In this document: piece after piece, positions 53,125 through 61,017 of the stretch
Layout: every line of letters begins with the position of its first letter
Position numbering within the stretch: the first letter of the stretch is position 1
Assembly (NCBI RefSeq): GCF_011683915.1
Contig: NZ_JAAQPH010000017.1
Location: 62,001-126,000 of the forward strand
Length of the DNA: 64,000 nucleotides
Direction: 5' to 3'
Source: Pelagibius litoralis
GTDB lineage: Bacteria; Pseudomonadota; Alphaproteobacteria; Kiloniellales; Kiloniellaceae
Translations under genes and position numbers: made by a program
The notes under the pieces: generated by a model
The model's input: the letters and a program-made list of their open reading frames with translations, nothing else
Databases searched by the model: none
What the model was told of the DNA's origin: nothing

Positions 53125-53450
53125 TACTCAGTCATCTGATTTTCATCAATCCATAAGGCTGGGATGGATGGCGTGCTCTCCAGCGGGCCGTTACGGGCGG
53201 CTTTATATTTTGTCTGCGTTGCAATGCGTTCAGAACAGAAATCAGGAATCTCTATTCTAATGCAATACAATGAAATTATAACAATGAAAAATGTTCGCGT
53301 ATTCAATATTAGAGAAATAATATAGAAAAATATATTGTAGTTCATTTTTCTACTTTTCTTGAAATACTGAAGCTGTTTTTGTCTCCTGGTTGGGCTTATT
53401 GCGGCATGCGGCGGTGTGGACTGTGAACGCCGCCAAGGCGGCGTTCAAAA
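53125..53450. other. AT-rich intergenic region
   Basis: No gene. From about 53235 to 53385 the sequence is strongly AT-rich with A/T runs, similar to the region before binding protein 2. A short G+C-rich palindrome AACGCCGCC-AAG-GCGGCGTT (53426-53446) precedes the promoter of binding protein 3. Confidence 0.45.
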
Positions 53451-53453
53451 GAT

Positions 53454-53483
53454 ATGGCAAAATCATATTGTATACAGTATCCT
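53454..53483 (+). promoter_or_regulatory. Promoter with overlapping GTATAC operator, binding protein 3
   Basis: Operator GTATAC-A-GTATCC (53470-53482); its right half with the next T forms TATCCT (53478-53483) as -10. The -35 is weak (ATGGCA or TGGCAA, 53454-53460). Same arrangement as before binding proteins 1 and 2. Confidence 0.55.
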
Positions 53484-53529
53484 GAACACAGGAATGATTT
53501 GATACAACAAAATCGGGGGGGCAGAGACG

Positions 53530-55107
53530 ATGAAGATGTCTGTTTTAAAATCGCTTGCGGCGATGGCTCTGAGCGCCGGTGTCGCATCCGGCGTTGCAGT
53601 GACGGCCAATGCGGCCGACCTTCGAATCGGCGTCAGCGGCGCCTTCAATTCCGTCGACCCGATGTTCCAAAACATTGCACCTAACTACAACGTGTCGCGG
53701 CAGATGTTTGATGCGCTGATTCAAGTAGGCGACAAGTTCGAATTGAAGCCGGGTTTGGCTCAGTCATGGAAACTCGTGAGCGATACAGTTTGGGAGTTCA
53801 AATTGCGCTCCGGTGTCAAATTCCACGACGGCAAGCGGCTTATGCCGGAAGACATAGCGTTCTCAATTGAACGCGCACCGAATGTGCCGAATAGCCCGTC
53901 TTCCTTTGCTGGATTCGTGAGGTCAATCGAGAGGGTTGTGGAGATTGATCCGTTGACGATTCATATCGAGACCAAACAACCCCATCCGACCCTTCCCCGA
54001 GATTTGGCCTTTGTCTCTATTCAGTCTAAGAGTGCGGTCGAGGGTAAGACGACAGACGATTTTAACAAGGGGACCGCTGCGATCGGTACTGGGCCTTTCA
54101 AGTTCGTGGAGTTTGAGCACGGCAGGCACCTTATCCTTGCCCGAAATGACGATTACTGGGGTGAAACGCCGGCATGGGAGACGGTCACCATGCTGCCAAT
54201 CACCAACAACGCGGCCCGCTTGGCGGCGCTGCTTACTGGTGACGTCGACGTGATCGACGGTATACCACCGATTGACCTGCCGAGGCTTCAGAAGAATCCT
54301 GAGATCGCTGTGGTTTCTGGTCCGCAGACGCGCGTCTTCTATCTGCAGATCGATTTCCGTGATCAGGCGCCCATGGTATTCGACAACGACGGCAACATGC
54401 TCGATCAAAATCCCCTTCAGGACCTGCGCGTCCGCCAGGCGATCTCCAAGGCAATCAACCGCCAACTTCTGGTGGACCGGATCATGGAGGGGCAGGCGGT
54501 TCCGGCCGGTCAGATCATGCCGGATGGGTTTTACGGCTCCAACCCGAAGCTCGATCGAGCGGAAACCTACGATCCGGAAGGCGCCAAGAAACTGTTGGTC
54601 GAGGCTGGTTACCCGGATGGTTTTCGCATGACGCTTCACACATCGCACGATCGCTATCCGACAGCGGAGAGCATGGTCCAGGCAATTGCCCAGATGCTGA
54701 CCCGGGTCGGGGTCAAGACCGATGTCGAATTGGCACCACACTCTATCTTCCGTAAGCGTGGCAAGAATGGCGAACTCAGTGTCCAGTTCGGCGGTTGGGG
54801 AAGCACCTCCGAGACCTCGATGATGGTGAGCGTTTTGCATACCGCCGACAAGGCAAAGGGCTTTGGATCAGCGAACCGCGGGTTTTATTCAAACCCGGAA
54901 TTCGACGAAGCTCTTGAGAGTGCGCTTCGTACGATGGATCCGGATGGGCGCCTGGCCAGAACCCATCAGGCAACCGAAATAGTTGTCAATGATCTTGGAA
55001 TTATCCCGCTCTATTGGGCGACGGCCTCATGGGGAATGCGGAAGGATCTTTCTTTTATTCCCAACCCTCTATCACAAACAGCGGCCATAAACATAAACCC
55101 AAGATGA
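53530..55107 (+). CDS. Family 5 ABC transporter binding protein 3 (island paralogue)
   Basis: A 525-residue secreted protein from ATG 53530 with signal peptide SLAAMALSAGVASGVAVTANA. It is the nearest relative of binding protein 2 (SGAFNSVDPMFQN, ERAPNVPNSPSSFAGF, FEHGRHLILARND, SHDRYPTAESMVQAIAQML) with differences concentrated in ligand-pocket loops. LRSGVKFHDG, GTGPFKFVEF and RVRQAISKAINRQLL are intact. It is the last accessory gene before the integrase remnant; the terminator hairpin present after the other two copies is missing, in keeping with a breakpoint close behind the stop. Confidence 0.9.
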   Translation: MKMSVLKSLAAMALSAGVASGVAVTANAADLRIGVSGAFNSVDPMFQNIAPNYNVSRQMFDALIQVGDKFELKPGLAQSWKLVSDTVWEFKLRSGVKFHDGKRLMPEDIAFSIERAPNVPNSPSSFAGFVRSIERVVEIDPLTIHIETKQPHPTLPRDLAFVSIQSKSAVEGKTTDDFNKGTAAIGTGPFKFVEFEHGRHLILARNDDYWGETPAWETVTMLPITNNAARLAALLTGDVDVIDGIPPIDLPRLQKNPEIAVVSGPQTRVFYLQIDFRDQAPMVFDNDGNMLDQNPLQDLRVRQAISKAINRQLLVDRIMEGQAVPAGQIMPDGFYGSNPKLDRAETYDPEGAKKLLVEAGYPDGFRMTLHTSHDRYPTAESMVQAIAQMLTRVGVKTDVELAPHSIFRKRGKNGELSVQFGGWGSTSETSMMVSVLHTADKAKGFGSANRGFYSNPEFDEALESALRTMDPDGRLARTHQATEIVVNDLGIIPLYWATASWGMRKDLSFIPNPLSQTAAININPR

Positions 55108-55188
55108 GCGGTTATCGATTGTGAGCACTGGGAAAGCAATCTGGACCATAGGGCACGAGATCTTCACCCGAGAGATGATCTGCGTAAG

Positions 55189-56019
55189 CTAGATGGTGAG
55201 CCCTTCGAGGCTCGAATGGGGTCTGTGGGTGTGCTGAAGATTCCGGTCGATGTATTCTTTGGCCACCTCTTCAACGGTGCATGCGAGAAAATTCACTTCC
55301 TCGGTATTGAAGCGGCCGCTCCAAGTTTGGAGCACAGCGGGAGCCAAAGGGTACTTGTCGTCTATCCAGTCCGGGGCTCGCTGGCCCTGGCCGCGAATGC
55401 CGTCCCAGCGGTCGAGTTCAATCCGATAGGCCTCGGCGGCGACGCTAACCGCATCCTGGCGCGGCGGCTGCGACGAGGCGGCCTTAAGATCGACTTCGAG
55501 GCCACAGGCCTTGAGCGCTGCTTCAAGAAGAGGATTGATGTGGTCGAGGACGTTGCCGGTGGCGAAGTCAGACCACTCTTCGGCCAACTCCTCAAGTAAA
55601 CCTTCAACAAAGATTCCTCGGGCCCGATAGCGCCGGTAGGTCTCCATCGTGTCAGGATCCGCGGTGCCGTCCAGGATCTCTTGGCGGTTTCCGTTGGGAA
55701 GCTGGGTGAAGCCGTCGCCGAGCAGCTCGCGCTGGCGGTCGCCCTCTCGGAGAATGTGGTCGAAGAGCTCTTTCAGAACGAGATTGAGCTGCCCCGGCGT
55801 GGGTTGTCGTTCGGTTGGCATTTCTTGCAGCGCCTCAGCGATTTGATCAATGGCGACGGAAATCTTTCGGGCGAGCCGGCGGGCCCGCGCGGGATCTGCG
55901 GTCTGCAAGGAGCCGTCAAAATGGCTGCGGCTTAGAATTCCCTTAATCGGCGAGGGCAGGCGGCGGCGGAAATGGTAGATCGCGCCGCGGCGCAGCAAGT
56001 GCTGGTTCGGAGTCGGCAT
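55189..56019 (-). pseudogene. Tyrosine-type integrase lacking its catalytic domain, with transposase-like tail
   Basis: From ATG 56019 (GTG 56088 possible) the protein starts NQHLLRRGAIYHFRRRLPSP followed by DGSLQTADPARARRLARKIS, the DUF6538-type N-terminus of phage/island tyrosine recombinases, then a helical core-binding region. The R-H-x-x-R and Tyr catalytic part is absent. Instead the frame ends YIDRNLQHTHRPHSSLEGLTI-like, resembling the very end of an IS3-type transposase (HRPHSSLGGLTP). The gene was therefore cut by an insertion or deletion and cannot catalyse excision. It lies 137 bp left of the right tRNA-fragment att site, the usual place for an island integrase. Confidence 0.7.
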
Positions 56020-56155
56020 GGCAAGGGCGTCCCTTCGGTGGGCGCGCCGTACCGCTTGGAGGCACCTCAGAGGCGGTGTTTGTGACACACCTCTGTGATA
56101 CAGAGCGTCTCCGCACCCTGTAAGAAACTGATTTTGCGGGATTTCCCTGGGGGAA

Positions 56156-56190
56156 TGGCTGGGGGACCTGGATTCGAACCAGGGCTAACC
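56156..56190 (-). repeat. Right attachment-site copy: tRNA 3' part
   Basis: On the minus strand: a complete T-arm (CCTGG, TTCGAAT, CCAGG) followed by the acceptor strand TCCCCCA, discriminator G and CCA. No matching 5' strand (TGGGGGA), D-arm or anticodon arm precedes it within the expected 76-90 nt, so it is a 3' remnant, not a working tRNA. U1-A72 pairing and the G discriminator with CAGCCA end recall tRNA-Gln, but identity is not certain. Direct repeat of 18726-18750, 37.4 kb away. Confidence 0.7.
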
Positions 56191-56571
56191 ATAACCACTT
56201 GATTTCTCAGCCGTTCCGGCAAGTGCCAGAAGGCAATGTGGCACAGCAATGTGACACAGTCCAGGGCCTTTGCCGCAAATGCGATCTTTCGGCGAATGTG
56301 CCATAGCTGGTGCGGAACGTGCCGGCCGCTTGTACACGGTTCGTCCCCGGCGAGCCGGCGTAGATCGCCGACCAGAACCCTGCCACGGTCGTCCTCCTGT
56401 GCCTGGGCACAGGTGAATTCTGCGGGGGGTGGGAGAGTTGACATGATCTCTGGCCATTGGCGACTTCGGCTCGTGAGCCGAAGTCGCCCTTGCTGCACCA
56501 ACCTGGCACCTCATAAGCGGATCCTCTCGCGAACCAGTTCTTTGATTCGCGCTTGTCCGGTCGAATGCGCC

Positions 56572-58431
56572 CTAATCAGGGAGAATATCTGCCGAACCCG
56601 TGCGGTGGACACCGGACGGGGCAAGAAGGTTCTCAATCCACGCAACAGGCTGGCCGCGCTCAGCGCACAGAGTGAAGAAGGCCCTTTGCTTTGCGCGTGT
56701 GAAGGCCACAAAAAATGAATTCAGCTCTTCGAGGCGATTGGGCGTAAGGCTCCACCACGTCTGGTTGTCGAGCCCGTAGAAAATGATCGTGTGGAACTCA
56801 AGGCCCTTGCTCTTGTGGATCGTCATGAGGGCGATCTGACCGAGACCCTCGAACTCGTCGAGAGCGCCTGACCAATTTTTCGTGTGCTGGAGGGATTCCT
56901 GAAGGAGCAGAGTGAATCCGTTCCAGACGCGATCGAAATCGGGCTGCCTCTGATAAGAGGGAAAGGCCTGACGCAGGACTTCCATGCGGACGAAATCGAG
57001 CGCAGCTTGCGCGGCCTCTGCTGCGGAATCAGGAATGGGATCAAGACCTCTCAGGGTGCGCCGCATCTTACGCACAAATTCCTGGAGCCGTCTTTGCAGG
57101 AGCTGCTGTCCCGCTTCATCGACGGGATCAACTGCTTCGAGAAACTGCAAGTCCAGCAGCGCAGCGTTCCAGTTCTCGGGACTCCGGGTGGTCGAGCCAA
57201 GGCGCACCAGCCGCAGAAGGATTTGGGTCAGGTCCTCGCCAAGCAGGTCCTGAATCGCGATCTCGCCGACGTTGCGCGCGACATTCCGGAGCCTGAGCCC
57301 TCGCTCCTCAAAGGCAGCGGAGAGCTGGCCTTCGACTTCATCTGCGCGCATGCGCACAAGGATGGCCACGTCGTGGGGCTCGACGTTGCCCGCCTGGACC
57401 TCGCGCTTAATCCACTGCGCGAGGCAATCGCTTTCCTCGTCCTCCGTCTCGAATTCCCAGATGGCGGCAACGTCGCCGTCCACCAGCCGGTCGGCCCGCG
57501 CTTCCGGCTCCTCGACGTTGGGATCGATCCTGCTCGCGATGACGTGCTGAATGCGCACGAGGTCCTCATGCGAGCGCCAGTTGCAGATTATGGATATGCG
57601 CTGCGCGGCGAAGTGCTGCTCGAACTGCGCAAAGGCATCCGGCATGGCTCCGGCCCAGACCATGATCCGCTGCTTGTCGTCGCCAACCGCCGTGAAGGCG
57701 GCTTCGCTGCCGTCAAACGCAGTGCGCAGGAGCTGGAACTGCGCGAAGGTGGTGTCCTGAAACTCGTCGAGAAATACGACGGGATAGGTGAGATGCAGCG
57801 CCTTCAGAATTGAAGGGTTCTCCCGGATCAGCAATTCGACAAGACGGTTGATCATTGCAAACGAGAGCAGCACATCGTCCTGATCGTTGTACTGCGCGCG
57901 CCAGTACGCGGCGACCGCGCGCTGTAGCTCCGAGCCCTCATCGGCCACCGGCAATTGCGCTCTGGCTATCGCCCGTTCAAGCTGGTCGGCGTTAACACCG
58001 TGGAGTTCCTGCGCATCCAGAAAATCGAGGTAGTCCTGCCGGCGTGGCATCACGATCCGATAGTCCGCAGGGGGACGATATGCGTCGGGAACCGCCGCAC
58101 GAAACCGGTCCACAAGGCTCTTCGCGAATGCGTCAAAGGTATAGGAGTTGAAGCGCCGCGCCTGCTCGGGCGGGCAGCGCTTAGCTACCCGCTCCGCCAG
58201 ATTGCGTGCCGCATCGCGCTTGAAGCTGATCGCAAGTATGCGTTTGGGCGCGGGGCAAAGACCGGTTTGGAGAAGATAGGTCGCCTTCTGCGCAAGGAAT
58301 TCTGTCTTTCCTGCGCCCGCGCCTGCCGTGACCAGCACGCTCCGCTCAATCTGCCGCAGCGCTTGCCATGCGCGCGGCTCGAGGTCCTCAAGGCCTTGCG
58401 GCCTCCAGTCTTCGGGACGCCCCCGGCTCAT
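56572..58431 (-). CDS. gajB: UvrD-like helicase, Gabija GajB-like
   Basis: A 619-residue superfamily 1 helicase starting at ATG 58431, overlapping the nuclease gene stop by ATGA. Motifs: Q/Walker A VTAGAGAGKTEFLAQKA (about residues 34-50), Ia ISFKRDAARNL, Walker B VVFLDEFQDTTFAQ near 215, III VGDDKQRIMVWAGA, IV ICNWRSHEDLV, V TIHKSKGLEFHTIIFYGLD near 545 and VI FFVAFTRAKQRAF near 585. With the OLD-type nuclease immediately upstream this is the Gabija arrangement gajA-gajB, in which GajB senses DNA ends or single strands and activates GajA. It is somewhat longer than the reference GajB. The region 56191-56571 to its left holds no other gene. Confidence 0.78.
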   Translation of the reverse strand: MSRGRPEDWRPQGLEDLEPRAWQALRQIERSVLVTAGAGAGKTEFLAQKATYLLQTGLCPAPKRILAISFKRDAARNLAERVAKRCPPEQARRFNSYTFDAFAKSLVDRFRAAVPDAYRPPADYRIVMPRRQDYLDFLDAQELHGVNADQLERAIARAQLPVADEGSELQRAVAAYWRAQYNDQDDVLLSFAMINRLVELLIRENPSILKALHLTYPVVFLDEFQDTTFAQFQLLRTAFDGSEAAFTAVGDDKQRIMVWAGAMPDAFAQFEQHFAAQRISIICNWRSHEDLVRIQHVIASRIDPNVEEPEARADRLVDGDVAAIWEFETEDEESDCLAQWIKREVQAGNVEPHDVAILVRMRADEVEGQLSAAFEERGLRLRNVARNVGEIAIQDLLGEDLTQILLRLVRLGSTTRSPENWNAALLDLQFLEAVDPVDEAGQQLLQRRLQEFVRKMRRTLRGLDPIPDSAAEAAQAALDFVRMEVLRQAFPSYQRQPDFDRVWNGFTLLLQESLQHTKNWSGALDEFEGLGQIALMTIHKSKGLEFHTIIFYGLDNQTWWSLTPNRLEELNSFFVAFTRAKQRAFFTLCAERGQPVAWIENLLAPSGVHRTGSADILPD

Positions 58432-60416
58432 TCAGCGCCGTCCTCAAGGTCGAGCGCTTCCTTCACATGCTCGATGAGCGCCTTGAGCTCAGCAGGCGTG
58501 CCCTCGGCAAGTTCGTCCTGCTCGATCCGCGCAAGCGCGGCGATATGGGTCTCGGGCTTGCTTCTGCTCAGAAAGAGGTACGGATACCACTTGAACTCAT
58601 CGTCATAACTGTAGTCATAGAGGTTGGGATCGCCGCCGGTCTTAAGCGTGACAGCCTTCTTGTCCCGGATCGTATCGGCGTCGCCGCGCGGCCCGCGGCC
58701 TCCGGGATTCGGATGCTGATAGGATTCCGGAAAGGCGCCGATCATGGCGAAATCGATATCCAGCGGAAACGAAAGGAATACTCCCTCTTCCCTGAGGGCT
58801 CGCAGCCAGTCGTGGTCCCCTCCCTCGTCCAGCAAATCGCTGTCCGCCACATCATCCACCTCATTGGGATCGATGGTGTCGGCCTCGATGAACGAATTCT
58901 CGCTCAGGTCGTTGTCGATCTCCTTCAGCTTTTCGACGATATCGGCGATAAGGGTTGCGCCGCCGTGCGCGCGGCCAAGATCGAGGTCCAGCAAGGTCGC
59001 ATGGGGGATGCGAAGATCATTGAGAAGCCGCCAGAAGTGGCTGACATATCGCCCGCCGAGCGGCACGATGGGCACGAATGACGGGTCGAGCTGAACACCC
59101 ATCGCGTCGGCGACGCGCGGGATCACAAGGCGCTCGGAATCCCCTTCGCCAAGAATGACGAAGCGGGCGAAGTAAAGCTCCGGATAGGCCCTGATGGCGA
59201 GCCGTACATACTGGCTTGCCTCGTCATCGCCTTCCGGCATCGTAATCCGCCGGACATAGGCGCGCCGCCGCGCGCGGTTCAGGCGGAAGTAGCGCACCTC
59301 CTCCGGCTCTATGCGGCTGAGGATCGCCGGCGAGTGGCTTGACAGGGCTACCTGCGCGGATGCGAGCGTGCCGATTTCCCGTGCCTGCGCGACGGTGCGC
59401 GAGAGAAAGAACGGCGAAAGGCTGTTCTCCGGCTCTTCGATCGCAAGGAAGGTGAGGCTGGTCCGCCGAAGCTTGTCCTGATCGAACGCGCTTTCGTCGG
59501 CAGCCTGCGTGAACACGTCCTTTTCGACTTCCAGAGTCGTCGCGGTAAGAGCGATATGAAAGAGCGAACGCTGCCCGTCGCTGAGATCCGCCAGCGCGCG
59601 CTCCTGCCCGGCCTCGTCGGGAGAAAACGCGAACTCCGCCTTGCGGACCAGCTCCTCGAACCGACCCTCGACCAGGCGCAGGACCGGCGTTGTGTCGGTA
59701 TCTGCTTCATGGACCTGCCGCCAGCGCTTGGTGAGCCGCTCTATGATAAATTCCGCGGGCTCCTCGCGCTCGAACTGCCGCTGAATCCCTTGGGCGCTTG
59801 CCGCACTGCTGTCGCGGAATTTGTCTGACCATTTTGCGGCCTGCCACAGCCGGCCTTTGAGCAAAGCAGTCACCTGCGTCGCAGCGTCTCGGGCAGCCGG
59901 GACATAGATGAGCTGGATGGAGCCGCGCTCTACAGCCTGCACACGTTTGCATTCATCCCACTCGAATTCGTCATCGAGCGTGGTGATCCACCGAAGATAC
60001 TCGTCGATGCTGCCGTCCGGCGTGCCGTCGTCTGTCCACGTCGCCTGAAGCCTCATCCTTGCCTTCAGCGGAGCGTCCGGCGCGGAAGCTGCCATTTGCA
60101 GGAAGAATTCCGGGACCGCGTCCTCCGCCTCGTCCTCGTCGAGCCCCTCCAACTCGGGAAACGAGAACACGACCTCGATCGACAGCGTGGCTCCCGATTG
60201 AAGCTCCTGATGGTCAGCGGGGACATGGAAGTCCTGCCGCCGCACCGCGCGCTGCGTGGGCGTGACGCCAAACAGCCGGGATAGCCCCAGAAAGACGGCG
60301 GTCTTGCCTGAGCCGTTGGTGCCAACGAACGCGGTGACTTCGCCTTGGAGTTTGACTTTCGTTCCTCGCGGGCCGAAGCAGCGAAATCCCTTAAGGGATA
60401 CCTTGTCAATCTTCAT
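58428..60416 (-). CDS. gajA: OLD-family ATP-dependent nuclease, Gabija GajA-like
   Basis: A 662-residue protein from ATG 60416 (TTG 60422 possible). N-terminal SMC/ABC-type ATPase: KVSLKGFRCFGP, Walker A VGTNGSGKTAVFLGLSRLFG (residues 31-50), signature DLSDGQRSLFHIAL near 285, Walker B FLAIEEPENSLSP near 330 and His switch LSSHSPAIL. The C-terminal TOPRIM nuclease domain has FVILGEGDSERLVIP (catalytic Glu) and LLDLDLGR (Asp-x-Asp), about residues 430-510. It is coupled to the UvrD-like helicase gene by a 4-bp overlap, the class 2 OLD / Gabija pattern. Gabija GajA nicks phage DNA when nucleotide levels fall. It is longer than the reference GajA (about 580), the extra part lying in the TOPRIM region. 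Confidence 0.78.
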   Translation of the reverse strand: MKIDKVSLKGFRCFGPRGTKVKLQGEVTAFVGTNGSGKTAVFLGLSRLFGVTPTQRAVRRQDFHVPADHQELQSGATLSIEVVFSFPELEGLDEDEAEDAVPEFFLQMAASAPDAPLKARMRLQATWTDDGTPDGSIDEYLRWITTLDDEFEWDECKRVQAVERGSIQLIYVPAARDAATQVTALLKGRLWQAAKWSDKFRDSSAASAQGIQRQFEREEPAEFIIERLTKRWRQVHEADTDTTPVLRLVEGRFEELVRKAEFAFSPDEAGQERALADLSDGQRSLFHIALTATTLEVEKDVFTQAADESAFDQDKLRRTSLTFLAIEEPENSLSPFFLSRTVAQAREIGTLASAQVALSSHSPAILSRIEPEEVRYFRLNRARRRAYVRRITMPEGDDEASQYVRLAIRAYPELYFARFVILGEGDSERLVIPRVADAMGVQLDPSFVPIVPLGGRYVSHFWRLLNDLRIPHATLLDLDLGRAHGGATLIADIVEKLKEIDNDLSENSFIEADTIDPNEVDDVADSDLLDEGGDHDWLRALREEGVFLSFPLDIDFAMIGAFPESYQHPNPGGRGPRGDADTIRDKKAVTLKTGGDPNLYDYSYDDEFKWYPYLFLSRSKPETHIAALARIEQDELAEGTPAELKALIEHVKEALDLEDGAE

Positions 60417-61017
60417 CGGCAACCGTCAGTATTTACGATTTAGAAGAAATGTCGCGGTGCGCCTCAGTAATCATCTGTCCTGGCACTATATTCAGTGACT
60501 GTTAAGTTGGATGCCTACCGCGCGAAATACGAAACACTACCCATGGTTTTACATCCCGGTCAATCCATCTATCAACTCTGCATCATCAACGGTGCGGTGC
60601 ATGCGAAGGGATCCAGGACCATGGTCACTGGAGTAGGTGCAGTTTTGCGGTGCCCATGGTCCTCGTCGCCGCCGTAGCGTCCACCGTGGGCTGGCGCGCG
60701 GAACTGCGCAGTCAATCGCCCACCGGCCGCAGGCCCATAGAGCCCAATCATGTACCGACATCTCCGCCCCTGCCGGCAGGTGGAAGTGAGAGCGTTGTCG
60801 AAGTCGGCCAGTTTGCGCCTGTTTGCGGAGGCGGCTTCCTGAACGGCATCGGAAAGGACAAGTCGCCGGGTTGCTGGGGGCGGGCAGGAGCAACTCCGAC
60901 GTCAGATGTGGCAAGGCTATTCAATGCATGGTATGATTCGTTTCTGCCATTTGAATGGGTGTCGGAGCGTCACAGGCCCGGCGTTAACCATATGACTGAC
61001 CACCACCGATCCTGCCG
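60417..61017. other. Intergenic between Gabija-like and Wadjet operons
   Basis: A 600-bp gap between the divergent nuclease and JetA genes. Short open frames on both strands lack motifs and ribosome sites; promoters of both defence operons must lie here. Sequence composition is less coding-like than the neighbours. Confidence 0.4.

Noticed and set aside
56156-56245. A complete tRNA gene on the minus strand
   Set aside because: The T-arm and acceptor 3' strand are present, but there is no pairing 5' acceptor strand, D-arm or anticodon arm at the required distance.
56884-57813. A 309-residue plus-strand frame inside the helicase gene
   Set aside because: The minus strand encodes all helicase motifs across this stretch; the plus frame has no motif.
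60495-60914. Small frames between the two defence operons
   Set aside because: Neither strand shows a motif or ribosome site; no support beyond being open.
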